A DNA stretch of 64,000 bases, taken from Streptomyces plumbidurans (GTDB taxonomy: Bacteria; Actinomycetota; Actinomycetes; Streptomycetales; Streptomycetaceae). Shown here piece after piece: positions 35,443 to 42,074 of this stretch (position 1 is its first letter; each line of letters begins with the position of its first letter). The DNA lies in NCBI RefSeq assembly GCF_019857225.1, contig NZ_JAFJSY010000039.1, positions 58,458 to 122,457 on the forward strand, written 5' to 3'. Position numbers and translations under genes: made by a program. Below the pieces are notes generated by a model. It saw only the letters and a list, made by a program, of their open reading frames with translations. It had not been told where the DNA came from and did not search any database.

Positions 35443-36153
35443 TCAGCGGACGGAGTCGTTGTTCAACTTCCGGGTGGAGATGATCTGGTCGATCAGGCCG
35501 TACGACAGCGCGTCCTCGGCCGTGAGGATCTTGTCGCGCTCGATGTCCTCACGGATCTTCTCGATCGGCGTGGTCGAGTGCTTGGCCAGCATCTCCTCCA
35601 GCTGCGAACGCATCCGGAGGATCTCGTTGGCGGCGATCTCCAGGTCGGAGACCTGACCGCGGCCCGTCTCGCTGTAGGGCTGGTGGATCAGCACGCGGGC
35701 GTTGGGCAGCGCCATGCGCTTGCCCGGCGTACCGGCGGCCAGCAGGACGGCGGCGGCGGAGGCCGCCTGGCCCATGCAGACCGTCTGGATGTCGGGCTTC
35801 ACGAACTGCATCGTGTCGTAGATGGCCGTGAGCGCGGTGAAGGAGCCGCCCGGGCTGTTGATGTAGACCGAGATGTCCCGGTCGGGGTCCATCGACTCCA
35901 GGCACAGCAGCTGCGCCATGACGTCGTTGGCGGAGGCGTCGTCGATCTGGACGCCGAGGAAGATCACCCGCTCCTCGAAGAGCTTCGCGTACGGGTCGTA
36001 CTCGCGGATGCCCTGCGAGGTGCGCTCGACGAAGCGCGGGATGACGTAACGGGACTCGGCGGCGGGGCCCGTGTACTCGGCGCTGGCGGCACCTGCCGCG
36101 CCCACAGGGCCGTGGGAGCGGTCGTACAGGCTGCTGCCGGGGAAGTCGTTCAC
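35443..36153 (-). CDS. clpP2: ATP-dependent Clp protease proteolytic subunit ClpP2
   Basis: A 236-residue ClpP with a 35-residue N-terminal extension that is probably processed. The nucleophile is S132 (MGQAASAA), the histidine is H157 (LIHQPY), and the acidic residue lies in the EDIERDKIL segment. In actinobacteria ClpP1 and ClpP2 form a mixed tetradecamer. It starts 51 bp after the clpP1 stop, so the two are one operon. Confidence 0.95.
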   Translation of the reverse strand: MNDFPGSSLYDRSHGPVGAAGAASAEYTGPAAESRYVIPRFVERTSQGIREYDPYAKLFEERVIFLGVQIDDASANDVMAQLLCLESMDPDRDISVYINSPGGSFTALTAIYDTMQFVKPDIQTVCMGQAASAAAVLLAAGTPGKRMALPNARVLIHQPYSETGRGQVSDLEIAANEILRMRSQLEEMLAKHSTTPIEKIREDIERDKILTAEDALSYGLIDQIISTRKLNNDSVR

Positions 36154-36203
36154 TGTCTGTCTCCTAGGGGCTGTGGCGGTCGGCTGGGGGCGCTGCGGGG
36201 GTG

Positions 36204-36821
36204 TCAGGCCCCGGTGCCGCCGCCGCCCGGCATGCCGGCGGCCGTGGGGATCACGTCGTCGATGAGGCCGTACTCCTTGGCCTCCAGGGCGTCGAACCAG
36301 CGGTCGCGGTCCGAGTCACGGGTGATCTGCTCGATGCTCTGGCCGGTGTGCTGGGACGTGAGCTCGGCCATGCGCTTCTTGGTGTGCAGCAGCCGCTCGG
36401 CGTGGATCTTGATGTCGGAGGCCGAGCCCGCCAGGCCCGCGGAGGGCTGGTGGATCAGGATCTCGGCGTTCGGCAGCGCGAAGCGCTTGCCGGGGGTGCC
36501 CGCGCTCAGCAGGAACTGGCCCATCGAGGCGGCGAGGCCCATGGCGATGGTCACCACGTCGTTCTTGATGAACTGCATGGTGTCGTAGATCGCCATGCCG
36601 GCCGTGATCGAGCCGCCGGGGCTGTTGATGTAGAGGTAGATGTCCTTGTCCGGGTCAGCGGCAAGGAGCAGCAACTGTGCGGTGATCTTGTTCGCGATGT
36701 CGTCGTCGACCGGCTGGCCGAGGAAGATGATCCGCTCGTTGAGCAGCCGGTTGTAGACCTGGTCGCCGAGGCCACCACCGATGGAAGGCTCGCCGGCGGC
36801 GGAGGGCATCAGATTCGTCAC
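36204..36821 (-). CDS. clpP1: ATP-dependent Clp protease proteolytic subunit ClpP1
   Basis: A 205-residue ClpP of normal length. S99 (GLAASMGQ) and H124 (LIHQPS) belong to the triad, with Asp in TRDSDRDRW. It is the first gene of the clpP1-clpP2 operon. The promoter region upstream contains a ClgR-type motif. Gene numbering follows the Streptomyces convention that the first gene is clpP1. Confidence 0.95.
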   Translation of the reverse strand: MTNLMPSAAGEPSIGGGLGDQVYNRLLNERIIFLGQPVDDDIANKITAQLLLLAADPDKDIYLYINSPGGSITAGMAIYDTMQFIKNDVVTIAMGLAASMGQFLLSAGTPGKRFALPNAEILIHQPSAGLAGSASDIKIHAERLLHTKKRMAELTSQHTGQSIEQITRDSDRDRWFDALEAKEYGLIDDVIPTAAGMPGGGGTGA

Positions 36822-36964
36822 GTATCCACCTGCTCGTCTTACGACGGCGCCGGGCCGTCTTCACGTGTTCCCTGCTGGGCAGGGACCGTTTCGGGTGCTC
36901 CCCTGCCCTCATACTCATGGACCCTAACGCGCGGGTCCCTTCGGGGAATCCCGGAGTGGGGGGT

Positions 36965-36978
36965 GTTCGCCGGGGGCG
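36965..36978. promoter_or_regulatory. Candidate ClgR operator of clpP1P2
   Basis: GTTCGC-CGGGG-GCG on the plus strand fits the GTTCGC-N5-GCG motif that I recall for the Streptomyces Clp regulator ClgR. It lies about 145 bp upstream of the clpP1 start. Motif and spacing are seen; binding is inference. Confidence 0.45.
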
Positions 36979-37009
36979 TAGCCGGGCAGCGGCGCCTAGT
37001 GGGGTGGGA

Positions 37010-37092
37010 GCTTGTGTGCTTGGGCGGGTGCGGGTGCGTTGTGGTTGGTCGCGCAGTTCCCCGCGCCCCTGGGGGGGCGCTGCGCGGCCCCC
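37010..37092. repeat. Streptomyces intergenic palindromic element, copy 2
   Basis: This element contains TTGTGGTTGGTCGCGCAGTT followed by CCCCGCGCCCCT and arms that can fold (GGGGGGCGCTGCGCGGCCCCCC region). It is related to the copy at 30046-30160. It lies between tig and clpP1 and nothing in it looks coding. A short direct repeat CCAATGCAGA follows at 37092 and 37103. Confidence 0.6.
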
Positions 37093-37112
37093 CAATGCAG
37101 ACCCAATGCAGA

Positions 37113-37143
37113 GAGGCCCCGGGGTTTGTGCCCCGGGGCCCCT
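37113..37143 (-). terminator. Terminator of tig
   Basis: GGCCCCGGGG and CCCCGGGGCC form a 10-bp stem with a TTTGTG loop, 30 bp beyond the tig stop. There is no T tract. A second role as a bidirectional barrier is unlikely because clpP1 reads the same way. Confidence 0.75.
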
Positions 37144-37170
37144 CTGTGGCGTTCTGCAGCGCCTTGGGCG

Positions 37171-38559
37171 TCAGTCCTCGGGCTTGTCCTCGGCCTCGGT
37201 GGCCTCGGTGGCCTCCGTGGTCTCGGTGTCCGTGGTCTCGTCCTCGTCCTCGTCGTCCAGGTCGATGATCTCGCCGTTGGTGTCCTTGACCGTGGCGGCC
37301 TCGACGACGACCGCGAGGGCCTTGCCGCGGGCGACCTCGCCGACCAGGAGCGGGACCTGACCGCCCTCGACGACGGCCTGGGCGAACTGGTCGGGGGACA
37401 TGCCGGAGGAGGCCGCACGCCGCATGAGGTGCTCGGTGAGCTCCTCCTGGTTGACGTTCAGCTTCTCCTGCTTGACGAGCTCGTCCAGGACGAACTGCGT
37501 CTTGATGCCCTTGACCGCGGCTTCCTTGGTCTCGGCGTCGAACTCCTCGACCGTCTTGCCCTGGATCTCGAGGTACTTCTCGAGGTCGAGGCCCATCTGG
37601 CCGAGCTGGTGGTGCTCGAGGTTGTGCTTACGGGTGTTGATCTCGTCCTCGAGCAGCTTCTCGGGGACGGGGACCTCGACCATCTCCAGCAGCTTCTCCA
37701 GGACGCGCTCCTGGGCCTGCGTGGCCTGGTCGTACTGCTTCATGTTCTCCAGGCGCTTGCGGCTGTCCGCGCGGAGCTCCTCGAGGGTGTCGAACTCGGA
37801 CGCGAGCTGCGCGAAGTCGTCGTCCAGCTCGGGCAGTTCGCGCGCGGCGACCTGGCTGACCTTGACGGTGACCTCGGCCTCCTTGCCCGCCGCGGAGCCG
37901 CCCTTGAGCTCGGAGGTGAAGGTGGCCTCGCCACCCGCCTCGAGGCCCTTGACGGCGTCGTCGATGCCGTCGAGCAGCTCGCCCGAGCCGATGGTGTAGG
38001 AGACGCCGCTCGCGACGCCGTCCTCGAGGATCTCGCCCTCGACCTTGGCCTCCAGGTCGATCGTGACGACGTCGCCCTCCTCGGCGGCGCGCTCGACCGG
38101 GGAGGTGGAGGCGAAGCGCTCGCGGAGCTGCTCGACCGACTTCTCGATGTCCTCGTCGGTGACCTCGACGGGGTCGACCTCTACCTCGATGCCGGAGTAG
38201 TCCGGGATCTCCAGGGCGGGACGGATGTCGACCTCGGCGGTGAAGTTCAGCGTCTCGCCGTCCTTCAGCTCCGTGATGTCCACCTCGGGCTGGCCCAGGA
38301 CGTCGATCTCGGCCTCGTTGACCGCGTCCGTGTAGAACTTCGGGAGCGCGTCGTTGACCGCCTCCTCCAGGACCGCACCGCGGCCGAACCGCTGGTCGAT
38401 GACGCGCGCCGGGATCTTGCCCTTCCGGAAGCCCTTCACCGTGACCTGCTGGTTGATCTTCTTGTACGCCGCGTCGAGGCTGTCCTTGAGCTCCTCGAAG
38501 GGCACCTCGACAGTGAGCCGAACCCGAGTCGGGTTCAGGGTCTCCACGGCGCTCTTCAC
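37171..38559 (-). CDS. tig: Trigger factor
   Basis: A 462-residue ribosome-associated chaperone with PPIase domain. The ribosome-binding N-domain contains GFRKGKIP, the signature segment, near residue 45. The C-terminus is an acidic tail of Asp/Glu/Thr (DDEDEDETTDTETTEATEAT). The GTG at 38559 was chosen because the family begins VKSAVETLNPTRVRL and GGAG lies upstream; the frame is open for 55 more codons that do not match the family. Confidence 0.95.
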   Translation of the reverse strand: MKSAVETLNPTRVRLTVEVPFEELKDSLDAAYKKINQQVTVKGFRKGKIPARVIDQRFGRGAVLEEAVNDALPKFYTDAVNEAEIDVLGQPEVDITELKDGETLNFTAEVDIRPALEIPDYSGIEVEVDPVEVTDEDIEKSVEQLRERFASTSPVERAAEEGDVVTIDLEAKVEGEILEDGVASGVSYTIGSGELLDGIDDAVKGLEAGGEATFTSELKGGSAAGKEAEVTVKVSQVAARELPELDDDFAQLASEFDTLEELRADSRKRLENMKQYDQATQAQERVLEKLLEMVEVPVPEKLLEDEINTRKHNLEHHQLGQMGLDLEKYLEIQGKTVEEFDAETKEAAVKGIKTQFVLDELVKQEKLNVNQEELTEHLMRRAASSGMSPDQFAQAVVEGGQVPLLVGEVARGKALAVVVEAATVKDTNGEIIDLDDEDEDETTDTETTEATEATEAEDKPED

Positions 38560-38672
38560 GGTTCGGTCTCCTTGTGGCTGACTTCTTGGTTTCTGCCGGA
38601 GCCAGACTGGTCCGGCAAATTCGCCGCCCGGGAGGACTTCATAGAGGAGAGACACACGGGCGTGCAGCTTGC

Positions 38673-38678
38673 ATAGTA
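38673..38678 (-). promoter_or_regulatory. Candidate -10 box for tig
   Basis: TACTAT on the minus strand, about 115 bp upstream of the tig start, fits the TAnnnT consensus. The -35 region is weak. The promoter would give a 5' UTR of roughly 105 nt. Confidence 0.35.
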
Positions 38679-38772
38679 ACGGCAGCGGCGACACGCCCCA
38701 AAGGCGATCACGAGACACGATCACCCAAGGTGACCGGGGCTCCGGTCGATGTTGACCGGTGCCGACCGGTGC

Positions 38773-38849
38773 TGGTCGGGGTGGCGGGATTTGAACCCAC
38801 GGCCTTCCGCTCCCAAAGCGGACGCGCTACCAAGCTGCGCCACACCCCG
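38773..38849 (-). tRNA. tRNA-Pro (TGG)
   Basis: A 77-nt cloverleaf including an encoded CCA. The acceptor arms are CGGGGTG and CACCCCG with discriminator A. The anticodon stem TCCGC/GCGGA encloses the loop TTTGGGA with anticodon TGG. The T arm GTGGGTTCAAATCCCGC and the D arm GCGCAGCTTGGTAGCGC are standard. Confidence 0.97.
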
Positions 38850-39014
38850 TCAGGTGCGACACGTAGGGTACATGCCCGCAGGCAGTGCGGCTGCCGCATT
38901 TCCGGGGCGGGGGCGGCACGGCGCTGCGGGCGGGAGAAGGGGTGTGCGCCGAGCGCGTCCGACCCGCTACGATGCCTCGTGTGCCGCGGTCGCCTGACCT
39001 GCGGCGCATGCTGT

Positions 39015-39088
39015 GCGGGCGTAGCTCAATGGTAGAGCCCCAGTCTTCCAAACTGGCTACGCGGGTTCGATTCCCGTCGCCCGCTCCA
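39015..39088 (+). tRNA. tRNA-Gly (TCC)
   Basis: A 74-nt cloverleaf with encoded CCA. The acceptor arms are GCGGGCG and CGCCCGC. The loop CTTCCAA gives anticodon TCC, and the T arm is GCGGGTTCGATTCCCGT. It is divergent from tRNA-Pro. An 8-bp inverted repeat, GGCCCAGG/CCTGGGCC (39099-39106 and 39128-39135), just downstream may be its terminator. Confidence 0.97.
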
Positions 39089-39285
39089 GACAGGCTTGGG
39101 CCCAGGCGAGAGGGTATTCACCCGCTCCCTGGGCCTGAGTCCTTTCGAGGGCCGGATCAGCCCGATGGCAAGGTGGTCGATGCCTGCCTCGCTTGGCCAC
39201 AGGTTCCCGTCGACCCGGGCAAGGCCGAGCAGACGTGGCCATTGACGCCGTAGTAGCGCGGTCAGAGCATGGCGTTGTGCCTCCG

Positions 39286-39498
39286 ATGACGGTTCATCTG
39301 CCGGCTGAGCTGGAGACCCGGCTCGCCGAGGCCGCACGCGCCGACGGGAAGACCGAGACCGATCTGATCGTCGAAGCCGTCGAGCAGTTTCTCGGCTTCC
39401 GACGTGCGACCGCGGACGTGCCTGTTCCTCGATTTGCCAGGAGGGTGGGTCCGCTGGCGCCGTTGACGCCATCTTCGGATACGAGGCCGGGGGCGTAG
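39286..39498 (+). CDS. Ribbon-helix-helix (CopG/VapB-like) DNA-binding protein
   Basis: A 70-residue protein whose first 40 residues fit a ribbon-helix-helix fold (MTVHLPAELETRLAEAARAD, then KTETDLIVEAVEQFLG). Such proteins are often antitoxins, but no toxin gene follows on either strand, so it could be an orphan antitoxin or a remnant. There is no clear Shine-Dalgarno; an in-frame GTG 9 bp upstream is an alternative start. It lies just past tRNA-Gly, a frequent integration site. Confidence 0.55.
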   Translation: MTVHLPAELETRLAEAARADGKTETDLIVEAVEQFLGFRRATADVPVPRFARRVGPLAPLTPSSDTRPGA

Positions 39499-39689
39499 GT
39501 TGCGTCGAGTCTCGGCAACGGTTCTGGTACGCGCAGCTCAGCGTCCTGCCAGGTCATCGCGCGTCCGCATGCACAACGCAGCTCCCCGCGTCGACGAGCG
39601 CCCGCCCCGGGCGCGGTCCGCCGTGGGCGTGGCGCGTGGGCGTCCGCGCCCGCGGGGTGGGCGAGCCGAGCGGACCGGGTCGGGCCCGG

Positions 39690-39884
39690 TCAGAAACTGA
39701 TCGAGTTGATCGTCTCGGCTATCGAGTTCAGGAAGCGGTTGATCGACGGGGCCATGCCCGTCGAGGCGAGGAAGAAGCCGAAGAGCACGGCGACGATGGC
39801 AGGGCCCGCTTTGATCGACCCTCCCCTCATCAACACCACCAGGATGATCGCCAACAGCAGCACCACTGACAGTGAAATGGCCAC
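39690..39884 (-). CDS. Small membrane protein with two hydrophobic segments
   Basis: A 64-residue protein with two membrane helices (SVVLLLAIILVVLM and GPAIVAVLFGFFLAS) joined by a short Arg/Gly/Lys loop, then a helical tail NRFLNSIAETINSI. Composition and hydrophobicity strongly suggest a real gene, and I recall near-identical small proteins in other Streptomyces, but no function is known to me. The GTG start has only a weak ribosome site. Confidence 0.7.
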   Translation of the reverse strand: MAISLSVVLLLAIILVVLMRGGSIKAGPAIVAVLFGFFLASTGMAPSINRFLNSIAETINSISF

Positions 39885-40340
39885 AACTGATCACACACCC
39901 TCGGTCGGTCCGCTCTCCCGGCCTGGGGGTGCCGGCCGCGCGCACCCCCGCCAGGACCATCGTGCCACCAACGGGCCCCGGGTATGCGGCGGGTGAGACA
40001 TCGTCGGCCACACCTGTGCCGGGTCTTTGCCCGGACCATGCCGACGCGACCCGCGGGAGCGCCCAACGCCGCGCTCCCGCGCGGCAATTCGAGGATGCGC
40101 CCGCACGCATAATTCGGCGGGATCGTTTCAATGTCCACACAACGCGTTCGCAGCCAATTCGAATTGCCGTCACGGGTGCCCGGGGGCCGTCAACAGCGGT
40201 ACTCATATGCCCCTTTTAGTCGGGATGAGTCGTGACAACTAGGACATGGAGCCGATGTGTTGACCATCACGTCCACAAGAAGGCCGACTTCCCTTAATGA
40301 TGGGTACCCGAAGCCAATAAGCAGGAAAGACGTGGGGAGT
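39885..40340. other. Intergenic region upstream of the acyltransferase
   Basis: About 460 bp without a convincing gene. The right half (40100-40340) is unusually AT-rich for this genome. Promoter-like TAGGAC near 40240 and TTGACC near 40260 may be remnants or active promoters. A hairpin-rich stretch lies at 40040-40085. Confidence 0.35.
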
Positions 40341-40370
40341 TTTACGAAAGCCCACGGCCGACGCTAGGGT
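40341..40370 (+). promoter_or_regulatory. Promoter of the leader ORF and acyltransferase
   Basis: -35 TTTACG (40341-40346), an 18-nt spacer and -10 TAGGGT (40365-40370). The predicted transcription start falls on or next to the ATG at 40378, which lies 7 nt past the -10, so the transcript would be leaderless. Confidence 0.55.
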
Positions 40371-40377
40371 GCCTCAG

Positions 40378-40458
40378 ATGTTTCACGCTGCCTCGTCCCC
40401 CGCAAGTGCAGCGAGGTCCGGGATCCACTCCCCCCGTTTCTGGGGGGAGGGTCTGTGA
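40378..40458 (+). CDS. 26-residue leader peptide, translationally coupled to the acyltransferase
   Basis: A short frame of 26 codons plus TGA (starts MFHAASSPAS, ends RFWGEGL). Its ATG is 7 nt past a TAGGGT box, the geometry of a leaderless mRNA. Its stop overlaps the acyltransferase GTG as GTGA. The Shine-Dalgarno of the acyltransferase is buried in an 8-bp G-C hairpin at 40428-40449 that lies inside this frame, so ribosomes translating the leader would open it. The composition gives no obvious amino-acid-sensing run. This reading is inference from geometry. Confidence 0.45.
   Translation: MFHAASSPASAARSGIHSPRFWGEGL
40428..40449 (+). promoter_or_regulatory. Hairpin that masks the acyltransferase ribosome site
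   Basis: CTCCCCCC (40428-40435) pairs with GGGGGGAG (40442-40449) over a 6-nt loop. The 3' arm is the Shine-Dalgarno of the GTG at 40455. The stem is seen directly; translational control is inference. Confidence 0.55.
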
Positions 40459-41576
40459 CGAACTCGTTGCAACCGCACGGCCACAACAGAACCTCACAGC
40501 AGGCGAGCCCTCCCCAACGCGGCAAACAGCGCGACGCGTTCTTCGACAACGCGAAGTACCTGGCCATCGTGCTGGTGGCCATGGGTCACTCCTGGGAACC
40601 GCTGAAGGGTGACAGCCGCATCCTGGAGGGTGTGTACACGGTCGTGTACACCTTCCACATGCCGGCCTTCATCATCATCTCCGGCTATTTCTCGCGCAGT
40701 TTCGACATGCGCCCCGACCGGCTCAGGCGGCTGGTCACCGGCGTCCTGGTGCCGTACGTGATCTTCGAGACGGCGTACTCGCTCTTCAAGCGGTACGGCG
40801 ACCACGATCCCGGTATGGACGTCAGTCTGCTCGACCCCTGGTACCTCACCTGGTTCCTGGTCGCGCTGTTCATCTGGCGCATGACGACTCCGCTGTGGAA
40901 GAACCTGCGCTGGCCGCTGCCGATCGCGCTCGGCATCGCCATGTTCGGGACGGTGTCGCCGGACATCGGCGACGACCTGGACCTGCAGCGCGTTCTGCAG
41001 TTCCTGCCGTACTTCGTGCTGGGTCTGTGCATGAAGCCCGAGCACTTCCAGCGGGTGCGCACGCGGACGATGCGGATCGTGGCGGTGCCGGTGTTCGCGG
41101 CCGCGCTGGTCTTCGGCTGGTGGGCGGTGCCGCGGATGAACACCGCGTGGTTCTACCACCGTGACGCCGCGCAGGAGCTGGCCGCGCCGTGGTGGACCGG
41201 GCCGGTCATGACGCTCGCGCTGTTCGGCTGCTCGCTGCTGCTGACCGCGTGCTTCTTCGCCTGGGTGCCGCGCCGCAAGATGTGGTTCACCGCGCTCGGC
41301 GCGGGCACGCTCTACGGCTATCTGCTGCACGGCTTCGTCATCAAGGCCGGTGACTTCTACGGCTGGTTCGACCACAAGTGGATGCACAAGCCGCTCGGCG
41401 AGATCGCCCTGACGCTCGCCGCGGCCGCCGTGGTCACCCTGCTGTGCACGCCGCCCGTGCAGCGGACGTTCAGGTTCGCGATGGAGCCCGAGCTGAAGTG
41501 GGCGTTCAAACGGGACGCCGCGGAGCTGGCCCGCGAACGGGAGAAGCAGCAGCAGCGCGAGATGGCCAACGCGTGA
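40455..41576 (+). CDS. Acyltransferase family 3 membrane protein
   Basis: A 373-residue polytopic membrane protein of the acyltransferase-3 type (FDNAKYLAIVLVAMGHSWEPL, TFHMPAFIIISGYFS with about ten hydrophobic segments). Members O-acylate extracellular polysaccharide, peptidoglycan or secondary metabolites; the acceptor here is unknown. The C-terminus is charged and cytoplasmic. The GTG start at 40455 has GGGGGGAGG directly upstream with short spacing. Confidence 0.85.
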   Translation: MTNSLQPHGHNRTSQQASPPQRGKQRDAFFDNAKYLAIVLVAMGHSWEPLKGDSRILEGVYTVVYTFHMPAFIIISGYFSRSFDMRPDRLRRLVTGVLVPYVIFETAYSLFKRYGDHDPGMDVSLLDPWYLTWFLVALFIWRMTTPLWKNLRWPLPIALGIAMFGTVSPDIGDDLDLQRVLQFLPYFVLGLCMKPEHFQRVRTRTMRIVAVPVFAAALVFGWWAVPRMNTAWFYHRDAAQELAAPWWTGPVMTLALFGCSLLLTACFFAWVPRRKMWFTALGAGTLYGYLLHGFVIKAGDFYGWFDHKWMHKPLGEIALTLAAAAVVTLLCTPPVQRTFRFAMEPELKWAFKRDAAELAREREKQQQREMANA

Positions 41577-41606
41577 ACGCCTCGCCGCAGGCGCCCTGAA
41601 AAGCAA

Positions 41607-42074
41607 CTACCGCTGCCCCAGACCGAGAAGTGCGCGCATCCGCGTGTACTTCTCGGTCAGTCGTTTGCGGGTCGCCTCGTCGTCCAGGCGCGCGAGGCGG
41701 GCCGGGTCGGAGTTGTGCGCCAGGTCCGCCTCCTTGACCAGCAGTGCGCCCGGCGTGGCGAGAATCCGCCCGGCGTACTCCTGCTGACTCTCCCCCGCCC
41801 GCTTGGTGAGCGCGCGCACGACGTCCTTCGTACGGTCTCTCAGCGCGGCCTCGTCCAGCCACTGCTCGGAGAGGGCGCCGTCCTCGACGGAGTCGTGCAG
41901 CCAGGCCGCCGCGATCTGCTCCTCGTCGCCGCCGCGGGCGCGCACGCCCTCCGCGACGGCCTGCAGATGCTCGGCGTAGGGTCGGCCCGCCTTGTCGACC
42001 TGGCCCTCGTGGGCGGCGCGGGCGATGGCCTCTGTTTCGGCCAGGGACAGGGGTGTTGGGGAGATTCCGGTCAC
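41607..42074 (-). CDS. Small HD-domain hydrolase, (p)ppGpp hydrolase-like
   Basis: A 155-residue HD protein. H36, H60-D61 with E64-D65 (AAWLHDSVED) and D117 (KEADLAHN) match the spacing of RelA/SpoT-type and small alarmone hydrolase HD domains. No synthetase, TGS or ACT domain is present. The start GTG overlaps the stop of the ABC permease (GTGA), so it is coupled to the exporter. A role in alarmone breakdown is inference; other phosphohydrolase substrates are possible. Confidence 0.75.
   Translation of the reverse strand: MTGISPTPLSLAETEAIARAAHEGQVDKAGRPYAEHLQAVAEGVRARGGDEEQIAAAWLHDSVEDGALSEQWLDEAALRDRTKDVVRALTKRAGESQQEYAGRILATPGALLVKEADLAHNSDPARLARLDDEATRKRLTEKYTRMRALLGLGQR

Noticed and set aside
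39286..39700. A toxin-antitoxin pair at the ribbon-helix-helix gene
   Set aside because: No second gene of suitable length and sequence follows on either strand.
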